A DNA stretch of 9,014 nucleotides from Acidimicrobiaceae bacterium (GCA_947486675.1 CANKUF010000018.1:1-9014), one strand, 5' to 3'; numbered from the stretch's first letter, positions 1 to 6,412 are shown. Made by a program: numbers and translations. Notes: generated by a model from the sequence alone, not told the origin.

Positions 1-109
1 GAATTCACCCATCTCCTTGTGTTTTGGGGTTTTGGGGCAGGGGAATGCGGCGGTAGCATAACCCTTCGCCTTTTGGAGGGATTTCCTTCCGACTGGCTCG
101 TATGTCCGT
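1..109 (+). other. G-rich leader region upstream of infA
   Basis: No recognisable coding region ends here. All three forward frames give short peptides that do not resemble adenylate kinase or methionine aminopeptidase, the usual genes upstream of infA. The stretch contains three runs of four G (26-29, 34-37, 40-43) separated by TTTT and CA, and a small hairpin: GGAGGG at 75-80 pairs with CCTTCC at 85-90 around an ATTT loop, with one G-T pair and possible extension by two pairs. TAGCAT at 54-59 fits a TANNNT -10 element, but the -35 region (TTGGGG, 32-37) is weak, so a promoter here is only a possibility. GGAGG at 75-79 has no start codon at a useful distance and probably does not serve as a ribosome binding site. 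Confidence 0.4.
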
Positions 110-352
110 GTGTTTGAGGAGAAAGCCCTGCCAAAAAACAAAGAAGATGCAATTGTGCTGGAAGGCACAATTACAGAGTCGCTGCCTAACGCAATGTTTC
201 GCGTCGAACTCGAAAACGGACACACAGTGTTAGCTCATATTTCAGGAAAGATGCGAATGAATTACATCCGTATTTTGCCTGGGGACAAAGTCCAAGTAGA
301 GCTAACGCCATATGACCTCACACGAGGTCGCATTACTTACCGACATAAATAG
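110..352 (+). CDS. infA: Translation initiation factor IF-1
   Basis: IF-1 binds the 30S A site during initiation and helps IF-2 and IF-3 select the initiator tRNA. The product is a single S1-like OB-fold. The family core is plain: [14 protein letters not shown], then [20 protein letters not shown] and [13 protein letters not shown] before a short basic end. The longest reading frame with a conventional start begins at GTG 110 and gives 80 residues. Its first six residues (VFEEKA) are not typical, and no Shine-Dalgarno sequence precedes it. The usual IF-1 N-terminus (M-[AP]-K-x-x-x) aligns with CTG 128, which has GAGGAG 6 nt upstream and gives 74 residues, near the usual 72-73. I list the GTG coordinate as the conservative choice but think CTG 128 may be the true initiator. 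The stop is TAG 350-352; rpmJ follows after 41 nt. Confidence 0.95.
   Translation: MFEEKALPKNKEDAIVLEGTITESLPNAMFRVELENGHTVLAHISGKMRMNYIRILPGDKVQVELTPYDLTRGRITYRHK
116..121 (+). promoter_or_regulatory. Shine-Dalgarno sequence that bears on the infA start
   Basis: GAGGAG lies inside the reading frame that begins at GTG 110, and its last base is 6 nt before CTG 128. That is ideal spacing for CTG 128 as the initiator and useless for GTG 110. GTG 110 itself has no purine-rich element within 5-12 nt upstream. Confidence 0.6.
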
Positions 353-393
353 ATTTCATAACCCAATAATCGAACACCAATCACGAGGCCGAA

Positions 394-507
394 GTGAAAG
401 TTAAACCAAGCGTCAAGAAAATTTGCGAGAAGTGCAAGGTCATTCGCCGGCACGGTCGCGTGATGGTGATTTGCGAAAACCCTCGTCACAAGCAACGTCA
501 AGGCTGA
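394..507 (+). CDS. rpmJ: 50S ribosomal protein L36
   Basis: This 37-codon gene starts at GTG 394 with GAGG at 385-388 five nt upstream, and stops at TGA 505-507. L36 is the smallest large-subunit protein and stabilises 23S rRNA structure with a zinc ribbon. The product begins [15 protein letters not shown] and keeps the zinc ligands C11, C14, C27 and H32, so it is the zinc-binding (C+) form. The ending HKQRQG is typical. Its position between infA and rpsM is the standard one in the alpha operon of Gram-positive bacteria. Confidence 0.96.
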   Translation: MKVKPSVKKICEKCKVIRRHGRVMVICENPRHKQRQG

Positions 508-520
508 GAAGGAACATCAG

Positions 521-901
521 ATGGCACGTATTTCAGGAGTAGACATCCCACGCGAGAAGCGTTTGGTGATTTCGCTTACCTACATTTTCGGCATTGGTAA
601 CACCACTGCGCAGAAGTTGTGCAAGGAACTCGAACTCAACCCAGACACCCGCGTTCGCAATCTCACCGACTCTGAAGTCAACAAGATTCGTATGTACATC
701 GAACAAAGCCTCACGGTTGAAGGCGACCTTCGCCGCGATGTGCAAACCGACATCAAGCGCAAGATTGAAATTGGTTCATACCAAGGAACGCGTCACCGCA
801 AGGGTCTCCCTGTACGTGGTCAACGCACACACACCAACGCTCGTACTCGCAAGGGTCCGAAGAAGACTGTGGCCAACAAGAAGATGGCAGTGAGGAAGTA
901 A
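521..901 (+). CDS. rpsM: 30S ribosomal protein S13
   Basis: S13 sits in the head of the small subunit, contacts the P-site tRNA with its basic tail and forms bridges to L5 and 23S rRNA. The 126-residue product has the family length. It begins [14 protein letters not shown], has the helix-two-turn-helix region with [14 protein letters not shown] near residues 22-35, and a C-terminal basic extension carrying [20 protein letters not shown] around residues 90-109. AAGGA at 509-513 lies 7 nt before ATG 521, only 13 nt after the rpmJ stop. rpsK begins 3 nt after the TAA, so the two are probably translated in a coupled way. Confidence 0.98.
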   Translation: MARISGVDIPREKRLVISLTYIFGIGNTTAQKLCKELELNPDTRVRNLTDSEVNKIRMYIEQSLTVEGDLRRDVQTDIKRKIEIGSYQGTRHRKGLPVRGQRTHTNARTRKGPKKTVANKKMAVRK

Positions 902-904
902 ATC

Positions 905-1297
905 ATGGCAAAGGCACCAGCACCCCGCAAGCGCAAGCGCGATCGCAAAAATATTGCGACCGGCGTTGTGCACATTAAGAGTTCGTTCAACAACACCATC
1001 GTGTCCATCACCGACACTGAAGGCAATGTCATTTCATGGGCATCGTCTGGCGGCGTTGGATTCTCCGGTTCGCGTAAGTCCACTCCATACGCAGCACAAA
1101 TGGCAGCAGAAAAAGCAGGCCGTGCAGCAATGGAACAAGGTCTTCGTCGCGTTGAAGTGCATGTAAAGGGCCCGGGTTCGGGTCGCGATACCGCACTGCG
1201 TTCTATTCAAAACCTTGGCATCGAAGTGTCTGGCATTAAAGATGTAACGCCAGTTCCACACAACGGTTGCCTCCAGCCAAAGCGAAAGAGGCCGTAA
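905..1297 (+). CDS. rpsK: 30S ribosomal protein S11
   Basis: S11 lies on the platform of the small subunit near the E site and the mRNA exit, and works with S7 and S18. The 130-residue product shows the family blocks: [18 protein letters not shown], the glycine/serine loop [35 protein letters not shown], and TPVPHNGC near the end. The C-terminal tail reads [11 protein letters not shown], where most bacterial S11 proteins have NGCRPPKRRRV, so an otherwise near-fixed Arg-Pro is Leu-Gln here; the rest is normal. GAGGA at 892-896, within the end of rpsM, serves as ribosome binding site, and the genes are separated by 3 nt. Confidence 0.98.
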   Translation: MAKAPAPRKRKRDRKNIATGVVHIKSSFNNTIVSITDTEGNVISWASSGGVGFSGSRKSTPYAAQMAAEKAGRAAMEQGLRRVEVHVKGPGSGRDTALRSIQNLGIEVSGIKDVTPVPHNGCLQPKRKRP

Positions 1298-1300
1298 GTC

Positions 1301-1918
1301 ATGGCTCGCTATACAGGACCAAAGGTGCGTATTTCGCGCCGTCTCGGTGTCAACATTTACGAAAACACCAAGGGCTCAAAGGCTCTTGAGCGTCGTCCGT
1401 TCCCACCAGGAACACACGGCCGTACGCGTCGTCGTGGTGCCGGCAGTGAATACCTCTTGCAGTTGCAGGAAAAGCAGAAGGCAAAGTACATCTACGGTGT
1501 ACTCGAGCGTCAGTTCCGCAAGGCATACGAAGAAGCAACACGTTTGGCTGGTCCAACCGGTGAAAACTTGCTCCGTTTGCTCGAGTGTCGCTTGGACAAC
1601 GTGGTGTACCGCGCAGGCTGGGCAAACACCCGTCCGCAGGCACGCCAGTTCGTAAGCCACGGCCTTGTATTGGTCGACGGCAAGCGCGTGAACATTGCGT
1701 CATACAGCGTTGGTCGTGGACAAGTTGTCACGCTTTCGGAAAAGGCCGCAAACATGATCGTTATTCAGCACAACATCGACACACTCGACCACAAAATGGT
1801 TGGCTGGATCGATCGTGCAGAAGGTGGCAAGCAAGTCACTGTTCGCGAACTTCCATCACGCGAACAAATCGATGTACCAGTACGTGAACAGCTCATTGTT
1901 GAGCTTTACTCGAAGTAA
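1301..1918 (+). CDS. rpsD: 30S ribosomal protein S4
   Basis: S4 is a primary 16S rRNA-binding assembly protein at the mRNA entry site and in many bacteria regulates the alpha operon by binding its mRNA. The 205-residue product begins MARYTGPKVRISRRLG and has an S4 RNA-binding domain at about residues 94-158 (from LECRLDNVVYRAGWANTR through VDGKRVNIASYSV). It ends with VPVREQLIVELYSK, the usual C-terminus. The N-terminal region lacks the four zinc cysteines found in some S4 proteins, so this is the zinc-free form. ATG 1301 lies 3 nt after the rpsK TAA, with GAGG at 1288-1291 upstream. No S4-binding pseudoknot could be recognised in the upstream leader by eye. Confidence 0.98.
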   Translation: MARYTGPKVRISRRLGVNIYENTKGSKALERRPFPPGTHGRTRRRGAGSEYLLQLQEKQKAKYIYGVLERQFRKAYEEATRLAGPTGENLLRLLECRLDNVVYRAGWANTRPQARQFVSHGLVLVDGKRVNIASYSVGRGQVVTLSEKAANMIVIQHNIDTLDHKMVGWIDRAEGGKQVTVRELPSREQIDVPVREQLIVELYSK

Positions 1919-1949
1919 CCCCTAAACGAATTGGCAATAGGAGAAATCA

Positions 1950-2879
1950 ATGCTTGTTATTCAGCGCCCATCAGTTGAAGCAATCGGTTCGCCAGAAGGT
2001 AACCGTCAGAAGTTTTCTGTAGGTCCACTCGAGCCGGGCCTTGGTCACACCATTGGCAACTCGCTTCGCCGCATGTTGTTGTCGTCAATTCCTGGCGCAG
2101 CAATTACCTCGGTCAAGTTCGAGTCAGCTCTTCACGAGTTCGACGTCATCGAAGGCATCACTGAAGATGTCACCGAAATCATTTTGAACCTGAAGGACAT
2201 TGTTGTTGTCTCTGAGGGTGACGAAGCAGTGGTCATCACACTTGATGTGAAGGGCCCAGCAGACATCACTGCAGCAGACATCGTGTGCCCAACCGGTGTT
2301 GAAATTCTCAACAAGTCACAGCACATTGCCACATTGTCGGCAAAGGGCCGTTTGGTTGTAGACCTCACCATCGAGCGCGGCAAAGGATACGCATCAAGCG
2401 ATCGCGACACCCGCAAGGTGATTGGCATCATTCCAATCGACGCAATTTTCTCACCAGTACGTCGTTGCACCTACCTCGTAGAGCCAACACGTGTTGAGCA
2501 GTCAACCAACTACGACAAGATCATCATCGACATCGAAACCGATGGAACCATTGAGCCACGCGAAGCACTTGCATCAGCAGGCGCAACACTTCGTTCATTG
2601 GTCGACCTTGTAGCAACCATGAGCGATGCTCCAATGGCACTCGAACTTGGTGAGCTTGCAGGCACGGGTGCTGGTTCGCCAGACCTCGACTTGAGCATTG
2701 AAGACCTCGACTTGAGCGAGCGTCCTCGTAACTGCTTGAAGCGTGCACAGGTGAACACTGTTGGCGAATTGTTGCTGCGCAGTGAAGAAGATCTATTGAA
2801 CATCACCAACTTCGGTCAGAAGTCGTTGGATGAAATCAAGTTGAAGCTCGACGAACGCGGATTGTCACTGCGCATCTGA
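1950..2879 (+). CDS. rpoA: DNA-directed RNA polymerase subunit alpha
   Basis: The alpha subunit dimerises to nucleate polymerase assembly and contacts UP elements and activators with its C-terminal domain. The 309-residue product has the N-terminal assembly motif LEPGLGHTIGNSLRRMLLSS at residues 27-46, the insert domain in the middle, a linker near 235-250 and a C-terminal domain from about 251 with LSERPRNCLKRA and NFGQKSLDEIK. R258 and N261 correspond to E. coli Arg265 and Asn268, which touch DNA, so UP-element recognition should be kept. It ends at GLSLRI, without the acidic tail of some actinobacterial alpha subunits. AGGAG at 1939-1943 lies 6 nt before ATG 1950. TGA 2877-2879 is followed at once by an in-frame TAG, a tandem stop. 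Confidence 0.98.
   Translation: MLVIQRPSVEAIGSPEGNRQKFSVGPLEPGLGHTIGNSLRRMLLSSIPGAAITSVKFESALHEFDVIEGITEDVTEIILNLKDIVVVSEGDEAVVITLDVKGPADITAADIVCPTGVEILNKSQHIATLSAKGRLVVDLTIERGKGYASSDRDTRKVIGIIPIDAIFSPVRRCTYLVEPTRVEQSTNYDKIIIDIETDGTIEPREALASAGATLRSLVDLVATMSDAPMALELGELAGTGAGSPDLDLSIEDLDLSERPRNCLKRAQVNTVGELLLRSEEDLLNITNFGQKSLDEIKLKLDERGLSLRI
2681..2717 (+). repeat. 16-nt perfect direct repeat inside rpoA
   Basis: AGACCTCGACTTGAGC occurs at 2681-2696 and again at 2702-2717, a 21-nt period. It encodes DLDLS twice, seven residues apart (residues 245-249 and 252-256), at the junction between the flexible linker and the C-terminal domain of alpha. The second copy fits the usual start of that domain, so the first probably arose by a small in-frame tandem duplication in the linker. 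Confidence 0.8.
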
Positions 2880-2920
2880 TAGCGCACCAATACGCACCAC
2901 TTCATAGGAGACGATGAGAC

Positions 2921-3292
2921 ATGCCAGCAACCCCAAGACGCGCCCGAAGCTTCGGACATAGCCCACACCATCAAAAGTTGTTGATGGCGAACCTCGCTGC
3001 ATCACTTTTTGCTGCAGAAGGCATTGTGACCACCGAAGGCAAGGCCAAGGCACTTCGCCCAATCGCGGAGAAGTTGATCACGAAAGCAATTAAGGCGCAG
3101 GGCGAAGGCCCAATGCGCATTCACCGCATTCGTCAGATCCAGTCGTACTTGAATGACAAGGAAATGACCAACAAGTTGGTCAACGTTGTTGCACCTCGCT
3201 ACACCGGCCGCAATGGTGGATACACCCGCGTGCTCAAGCTTGGTCCACGCCATGGTGACAATGCACCAATGGCGCGCATCGAACTCGTCTGA
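2921..3292 (+). CDS. rplQ: 50S ribosomal protein L17
   Basis: L17 lies near the peptide exit tunnel of the large subunit. The 123-residue product matches the short bacterial form. It begins MPATPRRARSFGHSPHHQKL, continues with LLMANLAASLFAAEGIVTTEGKAK split over residues 20-44, has the LRPIAEKLIT helix, and ends in a strand region with YTRVLKLGPRHGDNAPMARIEL. AGGAG at 2906-2910 is 10 nt before ATG 2921. An out-of-frame ATG at 2914 lies closer to it but leads to a 15-codon dead end, so 2921 is the start by homology. rplQ follows rpoA after 41 nt, as in most bacteria. Confidence 0.98.
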   Translation: MPATPRRARSFGHSPHHQKLLMANLAASLFAAEGIVTTEGKAKALRPIAEKLITKAIKAQGEGPMRIHRIRQIQSYLNDKEMTNKLVNVVAPRYTGRNGGYTRVLKLGPRHGDNAPMARIELV

Positions 3293-3298
3293 TTCATC

Positions 3299-4078
3299 AT
3301 GGCCATGCGTCGAGCACGCATGACGATCGCCTACAAGGGCGATCAATTTCATGGCTTCGCCACTAATCCTGGAGTTGACACTGTCGCGTCCACGATTGAA
3401 AGTGCTCTCGCACAAATTTTGCAAGAAGAAGTAAAAATCATTCCTGCAGGTCGCACCGATGCAGGTGTGCATGCGTGGGGACAAATGATTGGCGCAGATT
3501 TACCAGAGCGTGTGAATTTGCCCGTGCTCATGAAGCAGTTGAATTCGTTGTGCGGTCCATCGATTGCAGTGCGTGAAGCAGTGTGGACAAAGCCTGACTT
3601 TCATGCGCGGTATACGGCGCTGTGGCGCTCGTATCGCTACACGGTGTTGAACACGGAAACACCAAACCCGTTTATGGTCGACTCGGCCTGGCATGTCATT
3701 AAGCCACTCAAGCTTCGATCGATGCAGCTCGCATCAGATGCGGTGATTGGCGAGCACGATTTCTCGGCGTTCTGCCGAAAGCCGAAGCCCGCTGACGAAA
3801 ATGACACCTTTGAGCACTCCATGCGCCGACATGTGATGAATGCGGAATGGCGCGATCTTGGCGATGGAGTGCTGAGGTTCGATATTCGGGCCAATGCGTT
3901 TTGCCATCAAATGGTCCGTGCCCTGGTGGGCACCTTCATCGACATTGGCCTCGGCAAGCGTCCACCTAGCGATATGCGCGGGCTCATCGTGTCTGGCGAC
4001 AGGGCACAAGCAGCACCCGTGGCACCCCCGCAGGGCTTGATTTTGTGGGAAGTTGGCTACCCAGCCGATTGTGATTAG
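3299..4078 (+). CDS. truA: tRNA pseudouridine(38-40) synthase TruA
   Basis: TruA converts uridines 38, 39 and 40 in the anticodon arm of many tRNAs to pseudouridine. The 259-residue product has the family length. The catalytic aspartate is D54 in the motif AGRTDAGVHAWGQ (about residues 50-62). Other family blocks are MTIAYKGDQFHGFA at the N-terminus, FHARYTALWRSYRYTV in the middle, the EHDFSAFCRKP segment, and the C-terminal FCHQMVRALVGT helix, followed by APPQGLILWEVGY. The start at ATG 3299 is 6 nt after the rplQ stop and has no clear Shine-Dalgarno sequence; ATG 3305 and ATG 3320 are in-frame alternatives. Initiation probably depends on coupling to rplQ translation. The rplQ-truA pair is common in Gram-positive and actinobacterial genomes. 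Confidence 0.97.
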   Translation: MAMRRARMTIAYKGDQFHGFATNPGVDTVASTIESALAQILQEEVKIIPAGRTDAGVHAWGQMIGADLPERVNLPVLMKQLNSLCGPSIAVREAVWTKPDFHARYTALWRSYRYTVLNTETPNPFMVDSAWHVIKPLKLRSMQLASDAVIGEHDFSAFCRKPKPADENDTFEHSMRRHVMNAEWRDLGDGVLRFDIRANAFCHQMVRALVGTFIDIGLGKRPPSDMRGLIVSGDRAQAAPVAPPQGLILWEVGYPADCD

Positions 4079-4098
4079 GCCCTCGCGACCCCTATCCT
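4069..4098 (+). promoter_or_regulatory. Putative promoter for rplM-rpsI
   Basis: TTGTGA at 4069-4074 (four of six matches to TTGACA, overlapping the end of truA) and TATCCT at 4093-4098 (a TANNNT -10 element common in actinobacteria) are separated by 18 nt. Transcription would begin around 4104-4107, giving an untranslated leader of about 60 nt before rplM. The spacing and the unusually long gap for this cluster support it, but it is a pattern match by eye. Confidence 0.4.
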
Positions 4099-4115
4099 GA
4101 AACGGTCCATAGGGG
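4089..4115 (+). repeat. Inverted repeat in the truA-rplM gap
   Basis: CCCCTAT at 4089-4095 and ATAGGGG at 4109-4115 are perfect 7-nt complements around a 13-nt loop. No run of T follows directly, so it is a poor intrinsic terminator. It overlaps the proposed -10 element and start point of the rplM promoter, so it could be an operator-like site or a weak processing or termination hairpin of the upstream transcript. Confidence 0.45.
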
Positions 4116-4168
4116 CAGCGTTTGGTTGAGTTTTCGGCCAAGTCCTCAGTTTTCGAAAGTAGTTTTTT

Positions 4169-4618
4169 ATGATGCGCACGTACAGTCCAAAAGCAAGTGA
4201 AGTTAAACGCGAGTGGCATGTTGTTGATGCCGACGGTTTGGTCCTTGGTCGCATGTGCACAGAAGTTGCATCAATTTTGCGCGGTAAGCACAAGCCAATG
4301 TTCTCCATGCACATGGACACCGGTGACCATGTTGTCATCGTCAATGCATCAAAGATTGTTCTCACCAAGGGCAAGGCAGACAAAGAGCTCGTTCACGACT
4401 ACAGCGGTTACCCAGGCGGTTTGCGCTCACAGACGTACGGCAACTTGTTGAGCCGTAAGCCAGAAGACGCAATTCGTCGCACCATTCGTGGCATGTTGCC
4501 TAAAGGACCACTTGGTCGTCAAATGATTAAGAAGTTGAAGGTTCATGCAGGACCAGAACACGGTCATGAAGCACAGTCACCAAAAGTTTTGAATATCCCG
4601 CACGCAAAAGCGCGCTGA
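4169..4618 (+). CDS. rplM: 50S ribosomal protein L13
   Basis: L13 is an early assembly protein of the large subunit that binds 23S rRNA. The 149-residue product has MRTYSPKASEVKREWHVVDA at its start, LVLGRMCTEVASILRGK, YSGYPGGLRSQTY, and the conserved RRTIRGMLPKGPLGRQM followed by the YAGPEHPH-like segment, here HAGPEHGHEAQSP. Two ATGs lie in tandem (4169 and 4172); the family N-terminus MRTYS fits the second, while the weak purine element GAAAG at 4155-4159 is better spaced for the first, so the difference of one Met is undecided. Initiation signals are weak and preceded by six T. It forms a pair with rpsI, 28 nt downstream. Confidence 0.97.
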   Translation: MMRTYSPKASEVKREWHVVDADGLVLGRMCTEVASILRGKHKPMFSMHMDTGDHVVIVNASKIVLTKGKADKELVHDYSGYPGGLRSQTYGNLLSRKPEDAIRRTIRGMLPKGPLGRQMIKKLKVHAGPEHGHEAQSPKVLNIPHAKAR

Positions 4619-4646
4619 TTAACAAAGATCGAATAGAGGAGCAACC

Positions 4647-5042
4647 GTGGGAACAAAGCCACTGACACAGACAACCGGTCGTCGTAAGGAAGCAGTCGCA
4701 CGCGTGCGTTTGCGTCCAGGCACTGGCAAAGTAGTAATCAACGGACGCGAGTTTGAAGATTACTTTCCAAACGCATTGCAGCGTGCTGCAGCAACCGAAG
4801 CATTTCGCGTTGTAGAAGCAGAAACGACATATGACGTTGACTGTGACATTCAGGGTGGCGGAATCGCTGGCCAAGCCGGCGCGTTGCGCATGGCAATTGC
4901 TCGCTCAATTCTTGAACTTGATGAAGAGAAGCGCTCAGTGCTTCGCAAGGCTGGATTGCTTACTCGCGACTCGCGCAAAAAGGAAAGCAAGAAGTACGGC
5001 CTCAAGAAGGCGCGCAAGGCGCCTCAGTACACGAAGCGTTAA
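4647..5042 (+). CDS. rpsI: 30S ribosomal protein S9
   Basis: S9 lies in the head of the small subunit; its C-terminal tail reaches the P-site tRNA. The 131-residue product begins MGTKPLTQTTGRRKEAVARV and has LRPGTGKVVINGR, GGGIAGQAGALRMAIARSI around residues 71-90, and the ending YGLKKARKAPQYTKR; the terminal Lys-Arg is the tRNA-contacting end. GTG 4647 is the start because AGGAG at 4637-4641 lies 5 nt before it and the N-terminus fits the family. It follows rplM by 28 nt, the universal L13-S9 pair. Confidence 0.98.
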   Translation: MGTKPLTQTTGRRKEAVARVRLRPGTGKVVINGREFEDYFPNALQRAAATEAFRVVEAETTYDVDCDIQGGGIAGQAGALRMAIARSILELDEEKRSVLRKAGLLTRDSRKKESKKYGLKKARKAPQYTKR

Positions 5043-5055
5043 TCACTCGTTGGTT

Positions 5056-5075
5056 CGCGCGATGTTCTTCGCGCG
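5056..5075 (+). other. GC-rich stem-loop between rpsI and glmM
   Basis: CGCGCGA at 5056-5062 is perfectly complementary to TCGCGCG at 5069-5075 around a 6-nt loop (TGTTCT), and the stem can be extended outward by a G-T and an A-T pair (5054-5077). No T-run follows, so it is not a standard intrinsic terminator. It could be a weak attenuator or an mRNA-stabilising or processing element dividing the ribosomal protein message from glmM. The same bases also form an imperfect direct repeat (TTCGCGCGATG at 5054, TTCGCGCGGATG at 5068). Confidence 0.5.
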
Positions 5076-5091
5076 GATGTGTGTGTAAACG

Positions 5092-6402
5092 ATGCTTCGA
5101 TTTGGCACCGACGGTGTTCGTGGAGTCGCCTTCACTGAACTTACCGAGCAATATGTTGCAGAACTTGGGATGGTTGCTGCGCGTGAACTTGGCGTAACCA
5201 AAGTTTTGGTTGGTCGTGATACTCGCGAATCTGGAAAACAATTAGAGACCGCACTCGCCAACGGATTGCTTGCTGGTGGAGTATCGGTTGAATTGCTTGG
5301 TGTAGCCCCAACACCGGCAATTGCGTATTTGGCAGCAAAACGAGGCTGTGCCAGCGCGGCAATTACGGCATCACATAACCCGTATGTAGACAATGGCGTA
5401 AAGCTGTTCGCAAATGGTGGCGTGAAGTTAAGCGATGCGCAGCAAGATGCAATTGAATCGCACATGACTGGTTCGGCAACAGTGCCTTCTGCTTCAGCAA
5501 CACAAGTTGATTTGATCGGCGAGTATGCATCCCACATCGTTGGGCTATTTCCCGTTTTGGCTTTTGCCAACATTCGCGTGGTATTGGATTGTGCCAATGG
5601 CGCAATGAGCGATGTTGCGCCTGAGGTATTTGCGCGACTTGGCGCAACGGTCATTGTGTTGAACGATCGACCAAATGGGAAAAACATCAACGACTCATGT
5701 GGTGCAACACATCCAGAAGTAGTGAGTGAGGCAGTTCGCTTGCACAAAGCTGATTTAGGTCTTGCCTTTGATGGCGACGGAGACCGCGTAATTGCGGTTG
5801 ACCATATTGGCGACGTTGTGGATGGCGATCACCTCATTGCACTTGCTGCAGTTGACTTGCATAAGCGTGGAAAACTGAAGTCAAATTCGGTTGCGGTAAC
5901 GGTGATGACGAACGCGGGTTTTCATCAAGCAATGGACAAAGCGGGAATCAACGTAATCACCACACCAGTTGGTGACAGAAACATTCTTGTTGCCTTCGAC
6001 GAACACGGATTGGTGTTGGGCGGAGAGCAAAGCGGTCACATTATTTATCGCGATCATGCAACAACCGGAGATGGTCTGCTTGCTGGGGCAATGCTTGTTG
6101 ATTTAGTTCGACGAGAAGCCAAGCCGCTGGCAACACTTGCACGCAATGCAATGACGTCGCTTCCACAGACATTGATCAACATTCGTGTTGCGCAAGTGGT
6201 GAACAACCCAGCTGAGCAACTTGCATCTGAAATTGCTCAAGCGACGCAGCAATTGAATGGAGTGGGCCGTGTGCTGTTGCGCGCAAGTGGAACTGAGCCT
6301 GTTGTTCGCGTGATGGTGGAAGCCGAAAGCCAAGAAACTGCAGACGCTGTGGCACAAGGGCTTGCTGAGGTTGCATCGCAGCGCTTCGGCGGGGTTCGGT
6401 AA
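5092..6402 (+). CDS. glmM: Phosphoglucosamine mutase GlmM
   Basis: GlmM interconverts glucosamine-6-phosphate and glucosamine-1-phosphate, the second step toward UDP-N-acetylglucosamine for peptidoglycan, in the cytoplasm. The 436-residue product is close to the usual 445. All four domain signatures are present: the N-terminal MLRFGTDGVRG; the active-site loop TASHNP with phosphoserine S94; the metal-binding loop DGDGDR with D227, D229 and D231; the sugar-binding loop GGEQSGH at 310-316; and the phosphate-binding loop RASGTEP at 397-403. The serine loop TASHNPYVDNG favours GlmM over the broader phosphomannomutases. No good Shine-Dalgarno sequence precedes ATG 5092. The gene follows rpsI by 49 nt and is followed by the glmS-like gene after 10 nt, joining two consecutive pathway steps. 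Confidence 0.97.
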   Translation: MLRFGTDGVRGVAFTELTEQYVAELGMVAARELGVTKVLVGRDTRESGKQLETALANGLLAGGVSVELLGVAPTPAIAYLAAKRGCASAAITASHNPYVDNGVKLFANGGVKLSDAQQDAIESHMTGSATVPSASATQVDLIGEYASHIVGLFPVLAFANIRVVLDCANGAMSDVAPEVFARLGATVIVLNDRPNGKNINDSCGATHPEVVSEAVRLHKADLGLAFDGDGDRVIAVDHIGDVVDGDHLIALAAVDLHKRGKLKSNSVAVTVMTNAGFHQAMDKAGINVITTPVGDRNILVAFDEHGLVLGGEQSGHIIYRDHATTGDGLLAGAMLVDLVRREAKPLATLARNAMTSLPQTLINIRVAQVVNNPAEQLASEIAQATQQLNGVGRVLLRASGTEPVVRVMVEAESQETADAVAQGLAEVASQRFGGVR

Positions 6403-6412
6403 CCTAGTAACC

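Noticed and set aside
1..6. EcoRI site (GAATTC) exactly at the window start
   Set aside because: It could mark a clone end, but another site occurs at 3541-3546 and nothing else suggests vector or artificial sequence, so no conclusion is drawn.
102..257. ATG 102 as an alternative start of a small gene over infA
   Set aside because: It is 8 nt out of frame with infA, has no Shine-Dalgarno sequence and gives a peptide with no family resemblance.
2914..2961. ATG 2914 as the rplQ start or a leader peptide
   Set aside because: It is out of frame with L17 and ends after 15 codons. The conserved L17 N-terminus begins at 2921.
4089..4115. Inverted repeat read as an intrinsic terminator of the rplQ-truA transcript
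   Set aside because: The loop is long (13 nt) and the following bases (CAGCGTTTGG) are not a T-run, so it is listed only as an inverted repeat.
3002..4219. Reverse-strand open frames of about 160 codons opposite rplQ and truA
   Set aside because: Both overlap confidently identified genes on the other strand and show no recognisable protein features.
5043..5747. Long reverse-strand open frame (234 codons) opposite glmM
   Set aside because: It lies antisense to a clear glmM with all catalytic motifs, has no ribosome binding site and encodes a low-complexity Ser/Ala/Thr-rich product typical of a shadow frame.
6403..6412. glmS ribozyme or riboswitch upstream of the glmS-like gene
   Set aside because: The gap is only 10 nt, too short for any ribozyme, and the flanking glmM codons are ordinary coding sequence.
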